From Pseudevernia furfuracea (taxonomy: Eukaryota; Ascomycota; Lecanoromycetes; Lecanorales; Parmeliaceae): DNA of 64,000 nt. Every line of letters begins with the position of its first letter. The first letter of the stretch is position 1. The translations under genes were made by a program, and so were the position numbers. Where the stretch lies: contig JAIUPT010000030.1 of the NCBI GenBank assembly GCA_022315425.1, positions 62,001-126,000 of the forward strand, read 5' to 3'. Under the pieces are notes generated by a model that saw only the letters and a program-made list of their open reading frames with translations, was not told the DNA's origin and ran no database searches. This document shows positions 46,066-57,735 of this stretch, in pieces.

Positions 46066-46686
46066 ATGCTCCTCTGTCCTCCTCCCCCCCCTTCCCCCCC
46101 CCCAAAAAATCCAAAAACGCCCCAAACTGACCCAAACCCCCCTTCCCCCCAACAGTCTGCCCCTCGTGCGCCAACGTCCTCACCGTCTCGCGGGCCCCCT
46201 CCACCGCCGCCTTCCCCGACGGGCAGAACCGCCTCGAGTGCCGCACCTGCCCCTACCAGTTCCTGATCCGGCGGAAATACTACGAGCGGCGGGCCGTGAA
46301 GCGCAAGGAGGCCGAGGACGTCATCGGCGGCAGGGACGCGTGGGCGAATGTGGACAAGGCGGACGGTGAGTTTTGAGGGGGTTGGAGGGGGTTTTTTGCA
46401 TGTGTTGTTGAAAGAAAGGATGAAAGAAAGCTGACGAAACCTCTCTCTCACACAGCACAATGCCCCCGCGAAAGCTGCGACGGCTCCTCGGCCTTCTTCT
46501 ACCAAGTGCAGATCCGCAGCGCGGACGAGCCCATGACGACGTTCTACAAGGTGCGTTTTCCGGGGGGGGGGTCCTTTCCCGTCATGGTGGTAATATCGGG
46601 GTTTGGGGTTGTTGGGGGGGGGGGAGATGACTGATCCGGGGATTATTTAGTGTACGATTTGTGCCCAGAGGTGGAAGGAGAATTGA
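46066..46686 (+). CDS. RPC11: RNA polymerase III subunit Rpc11 (RPC10/POLR3K)
   Basis: Exons 46066-46075 (10 nt), 46156-46365, 46456-46550 and 46651-46686; 116 aa. Splicing the 10-nt first exon gives MLLFCPSCANVLTVSRA, the family start. The N-terminal zinc ribbon has CPSC and CRTC. A YYERRAVKRKEAEDV linker follows, and then a TFIIS-like C-terminal ribbon with CPRESC and CTIC. It contains the acidic RSADEPMTTFYK loop that inserts in the polymerase active site. Rpc11 supports RNA cleavage, termination and reinitiation by Pol III. The first donor GTCCTC is weak but the only one that restores the N-terminus. Introns of 80, 90 and 100 bp are full of C or G homopolymers. Confidence 0.92.
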
Positions 46687-47466
46687 GGCTGGGCCCGGGG
46701 GGCGGGGAAGGAAGGAAGGAAGGAAGGAAGGAAGGAAGGAAGGAGAGAGAGGGATGGAGAGAGAAGGATGGAAGCATGCATGCATATATGGTTCAGGAAA
46801 GTGATAATGCTAGAAAAAGGAGCCATGGCTAAGGGAAAAGGCCACACGTCGTGGAAGGACCCTGGCTTCTACGGCAGGAAACAGGAAAGACTCATACTCA
46901 GGGGCCTGTGGCTGGATGTTCAGCGAAAGGGGGGGGAGGGGGGGGGGGGGAGGGGGGAGGTAAAAGTACAAAAGAACGAGAAACCTCATGGGATGGATAT
47001 AAGGCAGTTAGTTACCTTAACCTATCTCGGGGCATATGGTCAGGCGTACGAGATGCACCCTCTCGCATCGAGATTGTGAAAATCTTGCGGTTGAAAGAAG
47101 CGTGTGTAGGCGTTGTTGACCACGGGATTTGTCTGCTGTGAGTAGTAAGTAGAAACGACGAGCATCAAGGTACGAACGAGTTTGCTGCCGATCCATGGGG
47201 AATAAAGGGAAACAGTCCTTCAACCGCCTCGAGCACATATTGGCAATTCAATAGTGACTGCAATCCCATGCAGACCTCGATAGAAAGTGCGATATCTAGT
47301 GTACAATGGAAACCCGTCCTGTTCTAACTAACCTAACCGCTTCTGATGCAAGAAATTCCCTACCATCGGCGCCAGGCTATGCAACGTGTTTATCGCTATC
47401 GATGCAGCTCGAAGCGACCCGTTCCCGTATAACAATCCCTTTCCTTTCCTTTCATATCCCTCAATC
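46687..47466. other. intergenic with purine repeats
   Basis: 780 bp between the convergent RPC11 and ankyrin genes. It contains a GGAA run and a G-homopolymer tract at 46928-46962. No gene supported. Confidence 0.6.
46706..46744. repeat. GGAA microsatellite
   Basis: About nine GGAA units in a row, continuing into GA-rich sequence. Confidence 0.9.
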
Positions 47467-48544
47467 TCACTCACTATCACTCGCACTCCCCGTCGGCCCT
47501 TCCTCATCCTCCCCATCTTGGTCCACCACGTCATCACCCGCCATCATCGCAAACTCCGCCTTCTGCAGCGTCGACCTCAACTCCGTATTCCGCGGATCCA
47601 CGAGCTCGAATGGTTTCAGCTTTGCCTTGTTGCGTATCCTGTAAGCAAGCGAAAGATGTCAGCTCGGACTCCACCCACTTCCCCATTCCGACTCCGGAAA
47701 CAGTCCACGCCAAACCTCCACTCCTTCCCTAAACCATGACCCCGTAATCTTGGAAGAAACAGACAAGAGCGGCACCGACCTCGGATCCGCCCCGGCGTCC
47801 AACAGCAACTCCACAAGACCAGCCCCAGCCTCCCACTCCTCCTCCGCCAAGCCGTTCACGAACCGCACCGCCTTGTGCAGCGGAATGTCCGCCTCGAGCC
47901 TGTCCACCGGATCGACCTCCAACCCTTCCTGGTCCAGCAGCGTATCCAGCACCTCATCTGCCCTCCCCCAAAAAAGGCCAAAAGCATTAGCCAGATATCC
48001 CCTAAAAGCGTTCCCCCTTCCCCCTCTCCCATCCCCGGCGCGCGCCATTCTTTCCCTCCCACACCCCACCCCCAAACCCCTCAACCCAACCCATCTTACC
48101 CCCCCCCCCCTCCTCCTCCTGAAAAAACCAACCAAACAAAAAATCCCCCGAAAAGGAAGGAAGGAAGGAAGGAAGGAAGAAAAAAAAGGGGAACCTACAG
48201 CTCCCACACCCGGCCGCCACATGCAGGCAGAAGCGGCCGACGCCGTCCGTCGCCGTGTTCAACACCTGCGCGGCCTTGTCCTTGCCCGTCGCCTCGAGGC
48301 CCGACAGCACTTCGGCCAGCAGGGCCGTGTTGTTGCGGCGGCAGGACTCGAGGAGGAGTTCGCGGGGGGAGGCACCCTGTTGGGGGAGGAGGAGGTTAGT
48401 GCGTGGGTTGGGTGGGATTTGTGGGTGGGGGGTAGGGAAGAAGGGGGAATGGGGGAATGGGGGAGGAGGAGGAGGAGGTGGAGGAGGGAGAAGGTGGAGG
48501 AGGGAAGGGAGGAGGGGGAGAAGACATACCTCATCGTCGGTCAT
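47467..48544 (-). CDS. small ankyrin-repeat protein
   Basis: Four minus-strand exons: 48544-48530 (15 nt), 48376-48199, 47957-47780 and 47638-47467; introns 153, 241 and 141 bp; 180 aa. After MTDDE comes the sequence GASPRELLLESCRRNN, then LHVAAGCGSYEVLDTLLDQEG and PLHKAVRFVNGL, LVELLLDAGADPR. These are two to three ankyrin repeats, followed by LKPFELVDPRN and a Gly/Glu/Asp/Ser-rich acidic tail. It resembles the short fungal ankyrin proteins like yeast Ygl242c, whose role is unknown; ankyrin repeats bind other proteins. Introns are long for this window and packed with C/G homopolymers and repeats, like those of RPC11 and SF3B5. Confidence 0.85.
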
Positions 48545-48623
48545 GGCTTGGTTGGAAGGCCTAGGGCGCGGGGGGGGGGTTTTTTTGGGGGGGTAAACTT
48601 GGCTGGGAGGGAACAAGTAGCGA

Positions 48624-48712
48624 AGGTAGGTAAGGTAGGTAAGGTAGGTAGGTAAGTAGGTAAGGTAGGTAAGGTAGGTAAGGTAGGTAAGGTAGGTAGG
48701 TAGGTAGGTAAG
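48624..48712. repeat. AGGTA/GGTA compound tandem repeat
   Basis: Alternating GGTA and AGGTA units over about 90 bp, upstream of the ankyrin gene. Confidence 0.9.
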
Positions 48713-48717
48713 AAGAA

Positions 48718-48728
48718 AAGCAATCAAG

Positions 48729-48789
<61 letters not shown>

Positions 48790-48790
48790 C
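48718..48790. repeat. AATC tandem repeat
   Basis: Begins with ATCAAGCA units, then at least 14 AATC units. Confidence 0.9.
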
Positions 48791-49036
48791 ATCAAATCAG
48801 GCTGTCGAGAATCACTATTGATGGTTGGCCGGATGGGTATGGCAACAAGGAGAGACCACACGACCAACACGGATCAAAAAAGGCGTTTGTGCAAGGTGAT
48901 GCAAAAAATACTCGTAAGTACAGTAGTATGGTAATAAGTGAGGAGAGTTGAGAAATGCGGAAACCCGCTGTGCAAAACAAAATCCGGCGGGCACACCTGT
49001 TTCAGCCCTACCCTACAAAGAAGTTAGGTTACTCGT

Positions 49037-49072
<36 letters not shown>
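49037..49072. repeat. AATC x9 microsatellite
   Basis: Nine perfect AATC units, 250 bp from the larger AATC array. Confidence 0.9.
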
Positions 49073-49073
<1 letters not shown>

Positions 49074-49545
49074 GGCGTGGTGACGTCATCTCGCTGTCGT
49101 TGTTTTGCATTTTGGACCTGCAGCAAGCAAGCTGCGGGAGTCAAGTTTTGCATATGCAATGTGCGATTGAAAATCGAATCAAATGACAAAGGGGGGAAGG
49201 AAAGTTTCAGCAAGTGTTGGAATGGTGACCCTCGGCGAATGCTAAATATTTGAATGGGCATGATATGCTATAATGCTATGCAATGCAATGGTACACATAC
49301 TGGCTTATGCATGGCGACAGACACCGTGGTTCTCGCGATCAAAGAGAGTTCCCTCCTCCATCAGTGGTGATCAGAGAGAGCCCCCCCCCAAGTCAAATGC
49401 TAACCTGATGTTGTTGCTTCCCGAAGTCCTCGCTTCGTACCTCCAGGCCTCTTCGCTGCTGCTGGCTGGGACGGCGTACGTAACCACCGATCATCTCCGT
49501 GCCTGTTGCAAGAATCATTCGTGAACCTCGCAAAAACGGAGACCA

Positions 49546-51878
49546 TCAACGCGCAACCTCCCCGCCCTCCAGACACCTAATCATAGCCCGATCCTTCAAC
49601 CCCTTCTCCTCCGCCTCCAACTTTTTCATCTCCTGCCTCGCTTGATCTTTCTCGAACATATTGTCCTGTTGCTGCAGCTTCAACCACGCTTTATGCCTCT
49701 CGCAGCGCTTCTTTTTGCAAACGCCGCGACCGATTTCCCCCTCCTCCTTCTCCGCATCTCTCGTAGCCTCGTTTCCATCTTCCTTCTCTTGCAGGGTAGG
49801 CGCTCCCAGGACACCATCCTGCAGCGCTTTCTGACCTTCAGGCGATTCGCGCCACTCATTGAACTCGACTTCGGACCAAGTTAGGCGGGAGTCGTAACCG
49901 CAGATGTTGTTCAAGGATTTATCCTGCTCTTTCAATTCCGCAAGCACGTTCTTCGCTCGGGCAGTAATTAATAGCAGAAGCTTGTCCCGATCATCCAGTA
50001 GCTTCCTCTTCGCCTTGCAGCGAACCTTCTTTTCCGTAATACTCGCCAACTGAGCGTTTTCCTCAGGAGTGTAGGTGGGTTCAGGTTTCTCGATTTTCGC
50101 ATCTTCCATCTTAACATCTTTTCCTTCCGGACTCGCCGTAGCAGGCGGACTCAGCACCCCATCACCTAATCTCCGAAACGCATCAAGATCCTTCGACCCA
50201 TCAGTCAAAGCCTTCAACTCCGACGCCTTCAGAACACGGCCAAGATGCGCATGATCATCATCGGAGACCTCCTCGGTATTGCCGATGTTGTCAGTATAAT
50301 TGTTGCGCCTCCTCTTCTTATTGCTGCCCGGCCCATCCTTCTGCTCTGCAGAGTCTTTACCAAACATGAGACTCCTCATGAATTCAGTTCCATGTGCGTC
50401 CGAGCAGTACTTCGACTTGACCTGACCCTCTGATCCATCACGCGCAGGCTCACCACATCCTTCAAGACGACACATCCGTTTCCATAGAGTCTCATTCCCT
50501 TTCTCTGCGCAATTTGGGCCTGACATGGTCAGCAGAGTCTCACGCCCATCGCAAGCTTAGACGACTCACAATACCACTTGGATATGAGCTTAGTCTTCTC
50601 AGCGGGCAGATCCACACAGCGACCGTGGAACCAACCTTCGCAAGGTCCATCACAGGCGATCATGAGAGTATGATCATCCGGCTTGCGGCAGATGCAGAAG
50701 AGCTCTCCATCATCTGTGGCGTCATCATCATCTTCCTCGCCATTCAGTACGGACGAACTCCGAGCAGGTGTCTCGGATCCTTGCTTGCGATTCTTGGGCA
50801 CCGGAGTGTGGCTCGCGCGACTTGTCGTAGGAGTGCCTGCGTGTTGCGCTGGTGGTGTACCATCAACACTCTCATTCTCGATCTTGCGCTTCTTCGCAGG
50901 CGGCTTCACTGTGCTGGCAGTCCCTTTCCTAGGAGCTGCTCGCTTCTTGCTCGGCCCTGGTTTTGCCTTCATTGCGCTAGATTCTGTTGGAATGGGTGAT
51001 GGAGTATGGCTAGCGTCGTTCTTGATACCTGTGATACTTTTGAGAGTTGGGGTGTTGGTATTTGAAGGTTGATCAAAGGCGATTGTAGAACCTTCGACGG
51101 ATTGCCCGTCGTATTGTTGAGGTATTTCCAGAGGGTTCTCTTGAATCTCGGCTTTGATCTCAACTTGATCACTTTGGTTGTTTGGTAATGTAGAAGCTAA
51201 AATTGAATCTGAGGGTCCTGGTGAGGGTTGTCGTATTTGTGAGGTAGCTGGCGCGTCTGAGTTCTGGTAAGGGTCTTGTTTGTTCGTCTCGTCGTGAAGT
51301 CGTGATGATGACAGCGCTACTTGTTCCGAAGTATCACCATTGGCATATTTAGTGAGATCGTCTTGTGCTGTGGCACCTGGCGCATGTATGGGAAATGAAT
51401 TACTTTGAGTCGGTGGTGATCGTACGAGTGGAGGTAATCGAGTAGAGTAATCAGTCTCATTTGATAGCTTCCTCTCTGCACTTGAGGAGTGATGGTATTG
51501 TCCTAAGCCAGAGGCATGTGTAGAAGATTGATTTCCCGTGTGAGAGAAGTCATTGTTAAGTGGAGGTAAGGTATGGCTTGATCCAGGTCTTGACCCGTAT
51601 TGATTATAACCCTGATACGATGCCGATGGTGCAAAGGTGCTACCCTGAGGAGGCGAGAGTATGGGAGCAGTACTGCTTGCTGCTGCGGCCAGAGCTTCGA
51701 GCCCAGGAGAAGTCAAGGACGCGAGGCGTGTAGGACTCGCACCAAGGCCCTCAAACGAAGAGCGATGTCCAGCGCGATGGTCTTCTCCATCCAAAATCAA
51801 AGGTTGTGGGCCTTGGGGAGGAGAGCGTTGTGTTGTAGAAGTCGGGGCGGGGTTGAGGAGTTCGGAGAGTTTCGACAT
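49546..51878 (-). CDS. SPP1: COMPASS subunit Spp1 (PHD finger, CFP1-like)
   Basis: Minus-strand exons 51878-50570 and 50519-49546 with a 50-bp phase-1 intron; 760 aa. A disordered Ser/Pro/Gln-rich N-terminal half leads to a basic stretch (KKRAAPRKG, PPAKKRKIE). The PHD finger spans about residues 392-440: ELFCICRKPDD, CDGPCEGWFHGRCVDL and ISKWYCPNC. The intron splits its last Cys pair region. A second Cys cluster (CRLEGC...KYCSDAHG) and a long helical C-terminus with CGYDSRLTW and KKKRCERHKAWLKL match Spp1/CFP1. In COMPASS this subunit reads H3K4 methylation and tunes Set1 H3K4 trimethylation. The ATG at 51878 fits the first good coding residues. Confidence 0.87.
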
Positions 51879-52303
51879 GATGGCGGAGAGGGCTCTCTAG
51901 ACCCTGGACGATGGTTCTTACCTGAGCAAATGGGGTCAAATAGGTATGCGATCGATTTCGTCTATCTTTCATGGCTTTTAAGAGGGCATTGTGTTGGTGG
52001 ATGGAGATGCTGGGGGTGAAGATGGTGTTTTCTGCTTCGCGATCTTCAAGGCTCGGCGAGATCGACAGTAGGGATTCTTCAACGGCTTTTTTTCGGCATC
52101 ACGTGACGGAGGTAAAAATCTGCAGTTGTCCATTTTGTCGGCAAGCTCTCTACGGAGTCACCCTATCCTAATTTGTATAATGGGGCAACAGCCGTGAAAA
52201 GAAGAGCGCCGTGCAGGGGGGGTTCATGTTTGAAGTATTTTCCATGTGATTATAACGACAAACAGTGTACCATATGCAGGATATCATCTGTCAAAGCTCT
52301 TCA
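51879..52303. other. SPP1 promoter region
   Basis: 425 bp upstream of SPP1. No clear gene or RNA seen. Confidence 0.5.
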
Positions 52304-52620
52304 CTATAAGCCAACAATACTCTCGCAAGGATTACCATAACCTCCCACTACCAATTCGTGATGGACATCATGCGTGAGCCAATTAATCAACAGCAGGTTT
52401 AGCTCATCATGGGCCCAGGATCCCTTTTTTCCTGTGCCAGTCTTTCCAGCAATCAAGGAATAAATATTAGCAATGACCTCAGCATCCATGAAATATGACG
52501 CCACATCTGCCTGGCTCCATCCTCCATCCTCCTCAAGACCGGAACGCCATGCTTTGTCGAAATGGATATAATCGTATGCGAGCGACAAATCATCAACTGC
52601 TCTGGATCTGTTCCTCTGAA
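52304..52620 (-). other. coding-like open frame behind GT25, no start
   Basis: A minus-strand frame running from about 52620 to a stop at 52304 looks coding: AVDDLSLAYDYIHFDKAW, DVASYFMDAEVIANIYSLIAG, WAHDELNLLLINWLTHDVHH. It overlaps the last codons of the GT25 gene in another frame. There is no local ATG and I do not recognise the family. It may be a gene fragment, or the true 3' end of the GT25 transcript with an intron I could not place. Confidence 0.35.
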
Positions 52621-54059
52621 CCCATCCGGTACTCTGTAATAATGGGTCCTTCCAGCTGAGTTTCTTCGCCATACTGATTCTGCACCAGATCCATCCGCCC
52701 ATCAATCAAATGCTCCACGTTCAGTCGCGTGCTGTGGACCGTGTTGTGCGAGTAGCCTTTAATTCTGACGCTGCTTCGATTTTGTGGATCTATATCCGAA
52801 TCTCTCTCGTTAGCACCAGCAGACTTGTGTTCGCCGAAGATCTGCGGGAAGACGCTTATGCATTTAAAGCCTCGGTCCTTTTCACACATCTCACGAAGGC
52901 CGTAATCTATTGGCTTGTTAAAGATATCCATGGAAAGATACTTCAGAATCTTGGCAGCGCCGTGGTACGAGAGAGCATAAGCGTAGGTGCAAGTGTTTCC
53001 GGCGGTGAAGAACATTATTCTAGTGTTGTCGTCGTAGGGAGACATATCGGGTATATCCCCATAATTCGCACGATGTTTTTGTGGAGGGACGTTGGGGTCG
53101 TTTTTCATGATGAAACGCCGGTCATCTCCTTTGATGGTAGAAGATGCACAATGGCCCAGCCATATCAAGTCCCAACCGTCACCATAAGGTGAACGAGGAG
53201 CTTCGTCTTGGGGCGTACCAAGGAGGGTTTGGCTGCCAAGCGCGATGTATTCCATCATAGATCGGAGGTTCACATCCCAGTCGGCATCATCTTCAATAAT
53301 GATTGCTGATGACATTCGTCTGCTGACGATCCTAGAGACAAGATACATATTTAGCGTGAGGTCCAGGAATTGGAGGGAGGTAGAGGCACTCTTTGGCAAA
53401 GTTCATGTGTCCACGCCAGCAGCCGACAACCCCTTCAATACCAGGTCTTGTCTCCCATTTCTAGGGCGAATGTCAGCGTTGGAGCGTTCTATAATGAAGT
53501 CATGAGCACGCTTACGCCAGACAGAGCTTTCTTCGGGATATCCTCTCCAGCAACACCCTCGAGGACATCAAAGTCGAAGCCCGTTACAGAAGCAGCCAGA
53601 ATCATGGCATCAAGTTTGTCGGTTCGTGTTGGCATATTGAGGACGAAGACCTTTTCGAACTATGGAGAGCAGTGTGATCAGTGACTGCTCCTCATCCGGT
53701 ATATTCCGGAGTTTACGCACACCGAGAGACGTGTTCTTGAGATCTGCAAGACTGCTGTCGGAGAGACGTCTTTGGCTATTGTTTAGGATAGGGCCTGTTG
53801 ATTTGGGTCTGCCATTGAACCATGACTTTGCTTTCGGATTTGTTCTTGAAGATGCTGATGCTGTTGAGTTTGCGGGTTGATAAGCGTACTCGCTCATGAA
53901 GCTGTTGGGTCGTCGGAAGGCGACCAGTGTGAGAAAGAGAAAGCAGGCGAGAAGAGAGAGCAGGACCATTCTCCGCTTCGCTTCCCTCCTCTCACGACGC
54001 ATCATTGTGGGACGTCTGCTTGGAGAGAAAGCTCTTTCACTGTCGACATAAGCGCCCAT
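52593..54059 (-). CDS. glycosyltransferase family 25 (type II membrane)
   Basis: Minus-strand exons 54059-53721, 53659-53516, 53460-53390 and 53331-52593; introns 61, 55 and 58 bp; 430 aa. A basic N-terminus is followed by one membrane helix (about residues 31-48), as in Golgi type II enzymes. Next come VFVLNMPTRTDKLDAM, the cysteine-containing GCWRGHMNFAKE and the metal/nucleotide-binding EDDADWDV (EDD at 198-200). ANERDSDI and KGYSHNTVHSTRLN lie near the C-terminus. These are the fungal GT25 (LPS-glycosyltransferase-like) motifs. It should transfer a sugar, probably galactose or similar, in the secretory pathway; the acceptor is unknown. The ATG at 54059 puts the helix at the usual place. 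Confidence 0.84.
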
Positions 54060-54810
54060 AATAGCCGTGTGTAATGGTGAGGCAGTTGGCGAGGTTGGGG
54101 AAAGGGAAGCGGAAGAGGGTGACACAATTAGATAATGGGACAATGAAAGGGAGCGTGACAATGTTTCAAATGTGAAAGAGTGACGCCAAGCAAGGGCGGA
54201 CATTTGCCGATCAGAAGGGGACGCGAGGGATTTGTGCTACAGATGCCAAGACCTGAAGATAGTAGTATGACATGCAGATCGGACTTGGTTATCATGCATA
54301 TGCCATATACATCATACAAGTGGCCGCCTGTACTCGGCTTTGTGTAAGACAGGAAGAAGAGAAGGCGAGAGTGGTTGTAGTCTGAAGTCTGAGGATTTGA
54401 GAGAGAGGATAAAAATGCCTCAGGGTCCCGCTGTTGTAGTTGTACGGGAGGATTGACTGCGATGGCCAATGGCGAATGATATGTCATTGCCATGGAGCAT
54501 TTGCTTACTACTTCACGGTGAGGAGATTTGGATTGCTTGCTAATGTACTACATACTACTGTGGGTACTATTGGCTATCATCGTTCAATTGCTTTTAATAC
54601 TATTTATTGTATTGTACACGAGGTACTTTGGAAAGAGCATTCTACATACTTCTCTTTTCCTAGCCTATCCCAGGACCGAAGACGTTTGCTGACTGCAGAT
54701 TCTGCAGCTAATTTTAGCGTCCGTTCTTTAGGTTAGCGGATACCCGAAGCGGAACACTAAACTTCCACCGGTTAGCCTTGCCGTCTTTTAAATCCTCTGG
54801 GAGTGATAAT

Positions 54811-54870
54811 GTAAGGTAGCATTATGCAGCATCATGTAGCATCATGTAGCATCATGGAACATTATGTAGG
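54811..54870. repeat. 10-bp tandem repeat (ATCATGTAGC-like)
   Basis: Six consecutive 10-mers; the last five are close variants of ATCATGTAGC (ATTATGCAGC, ATCATGTAGC twice, ATCATGGAAC, ATTATGTAGG). The period equals about one helix turn. Confidence 0.85.
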
Positions 54871-55833
54871 TGCTGCCTTGCGTCGGGAAATTTCCTCAAT
54901 TGTGGGATTTAAACGAAAAGAGATACATGTAAATCTACATGAAGCCGTGAGTGCACTTGTATTGGTCAATTCGCGATTATGGCTAATGCGAGGATTCGAT
55001 AATTCAATACTTGGCGAATGATTCAGCTACCTGCATACCACCTTATCTGAGCACCACCACTTGTCCTACCGCGAACGCGCCTTGTGGACATTTCCTCGCT
55101 GCGATTATCAGGGCCTCGACTCTCAACACGACGCATTCAAAATGTCTAAAGTATGTATTGAGTATTGACGCTTTCCAGCAGAAGCGCGTCTGCAGGCCCG
55201 CAGACCCGAGAATCTCCAAGTGAATTCGTCTGCTGCAGTGTGGCACCCTAGTACTCTAATCTTAGCCAACGGCTAGAGTACCGTAAGACCGTGGGGGTGG
55301 CGAATTGGGTTTGATCCTTTCAAATGTTGGCACAGGAAGCGTTGCATGGTAAAGATTATGTGCAGAATGTGTAGCGATGAAGGAACTAGATTCACAGCAT
55401 GAACTCGCTTCTGAATTCTGAGATAGGAAGCTCTGACTTGGTATACTCTACCGTATACTAATCAAAGCCGTACCAGTCATTTTAATACATTTATAATACA
55501 CTTGTCCCTACCTTACTTAGCATGAGTTCAGAATTCAGAGAAGGGAAACGGCGAGCTCGTGTAAGCGCTACTTCACGCTCTACTTTAAAAAGGTAAAGTA
55601 AAGTAAGGTAGTAATGACTAATGAGGCGTGAACAATGTGACCGCTGATCTTCGCTTAAGCTCGGGTCCGAATAAAGGCTCACCCGAGCCCCGGATTTATT
55701 GCTCCTGCAAGTCACTATAAATAAGGATAATGACTGCTCCGCCTATCGTAGTCTTCTCATCGTCATGCAACAGCTCTGCTTTATCGGCATGTCTGTTGAC
55801 AGCCACGAGGTATTCTCGAACGGGCGATGAATC

Positions 55834-55865
55834 GAAAGATGGAAAGATGGAAAGATGGAAAGATG
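55834..55865. repeat. GAAAGATG x4
   Basis: Four perfect 8-bp units. Confidence 0.92.
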
Positions 55866-56932
55866 CATCGAGAGCCGCTCCAGCCAGCTTGCAAGCTTTC
55901 TTTTTTACCGACCCTCTCCTCGTACTCTTGCCGCGGAGATTGGGAATCAACGATCCATTCGGATTTCATCATTTTAGTAGACTCGCCTCGATTTCCAAGG
56001 GAATCGTATGGCTTGTCGAAAACCTCTAGACCTCTATCGACTTGATCATGCTCAACGAAAGGAGTAAGAGGATGCGTCTCACAAATAAAGGCATTCAAAT
56101 TTGGATGATTTGTTTTCCGAGACCCGACGTGACCCAGCCTGCCTGCCTGGTCTAATGAATCGACTAAGCTAATCCTATGCACGTCATCTTATGATAATAT
56201 GATTGGCTCGTGATGCAAATATCAGCCGCACGAGTAAGATGCGCGCTCCGAAACGACTTTTCCACTATACCATATCCTGACGGGGCTTTAGGTTTTTGCC
56301 GAAGTCCGCCCGGTCAATATGGGATAAGCAAGTCCAATGACATCAAATTGCAACCAAGGAGAAAATCCTCCAGGTGGTGTCAGCATTGTCGGTACATCAC
56401 CCCACCTCCCCTTCTCCTTATTCAAAACAATTCAACTTCCTTTCAACAAGCTCACTTCCTTCATCGCAGGCGGCTGCTCATACACATCTGACTGCCCTCA
56501 GAGGTTCCGTCGACCTGGAGGGTATGTGAATGGTGAACTCATGATTAGTTAACGTCGTAGAGAAACTGAAGCTGGTACGATGGGAGGGATCTGTTACGCA
56601 AATAAGCGGGATTGAGGAGAGAAGATTTAACAGAAGCCTGGAGGTCTTGTTGTCAGCGCGTGGTTATAGAACATAGAATATCCGTCTGCTGCCAATTCCG
56701 CAAGCTTTCTTCTTCCGGAGATACCCATGCTCTTAACACCTTCCGTCAAAGTTAGGCAACATAAACCGCCCCACATTGTTTGAGTGTTAATGGGAGAAAT
56801 CAGAGGTAGCCCGCAGCCTCAACTCTTTTTTCACCGCCCAACTCTGTTTCTTACCTTATATACATGGGCTCTACGAAGCTTGCAGCTATCCAGTACCGAC
56901 ATTGGAAAATCGCAACCGAAACATAATCCGCA

Positions 56933-57735
56933 ATGGCCACCCCATTATCGCCCTCCAACCTCTTCCTGGCAAAACAAGTACTTGCTGCAGACGTCACCTT
57001 AATCATACTCGAAGAGTTGCGCAAGATACGGCAGATTTCCGATCCGCGTATGGTGTCGAAACAATTCGACGCTCTGATAGTGCCACTATCCTACCGCCAT
57101 ATACGCCCTCACGGACCGTATACTCGCGCCGTTCGCGTTCAAGCAAGAGCCGTAGGATGCATCAATCTTTCAGCTCGAAGTTGCTCGTGATGTCAGGTTG
57201 CGCACGAGACATCTTACGATAAACCGCCAACCTAGACTGGTTCGCGAGTAGCCAAGCTCATCAGGTCGCCGAGAAATCCCCGGTCCTCCACCCAAGTCAG
57301 GTCCGCTCGTCTCCAGTCTTCGGGCATGAAGTCAATTTGAACCTAGATGGGGGGCCTTCGGGGGGGCCCTGTGAAGCAACGAGTCGTCACGAATCCGCAA
57401 AACTCCACCATCGGTCCTGCTTTGTGTGAGACTTGGGCCTAACGTCTGTACAGCTCCGCTTTGAAGGGGCTTCGCACATCAACGTACCGGCCTCGAGATT
57501 ATCTGGATTTGCCCAACTCGAATCTGATCACGTGCAAAATTGCTGCCTGGGAGAGTTCAGGATTTCCCATGATCAAGGAGTTGCTCTTCGAGCGCGGCCC
57601 GTGCTGCAAAATCTTCATCTTGTCTACGGCAGACTTGGGACTTCCTCATACGACGGACTGAAGATTGAGGTCCAGCGAGATCAGAATGTCACACGGCTTC
57701 TAGCGTTGAACAAACTTAAAAATAGAAGGCTATAA
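56933..57735 (+). pseudogene. F-box-like gene relic
   Basis: Starts with ATG at 56933 and reads as far as 57190 with an F-box-like end: ILEELRKIRQISDPRMVSKQF, then DALIVPLSYRHI. That pattern is common in fungal F-box proteins, which pick substrates for SCF ubiquitin ligases. The frame then breaks. Further on, other frames carry pieces like GFPMIKELLFERGPCCKI (57461-57661) and VLQNLHLVYGRLG that would be the C-terminal part. With several frame changes and no full F-box at the N-terminus, I read it as a decayed copy. The family call is moderate only. Confidence 0.4.

Larger units (their letters stand above)
48545..49545. other. repeat-rich intergenic region
   Basis: 1 kb between the ankyrin gene promoter and the 3' end of SPP1. 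It holds GGTA-type and AATC arrays and no supported ORF; the long minus-strand ORF there only reads through repeats. Confidence 0.6.
54060..56932. other. gene-poor interval
   Basis: 2.9 kb upstream of GT25 without a supported gene. Many short ORFs with no domains. Contains the two short tandem repeats listed separately. Confidence 0.5.

Noticed and set aside
48002..48739. Minus-strand ORF of 245 codons
   Set aside because: It runs through GGTA and poly-C/G repeats and an intron of the ankyrin gene; the peptide is repeat translation (YLTYLTYL).
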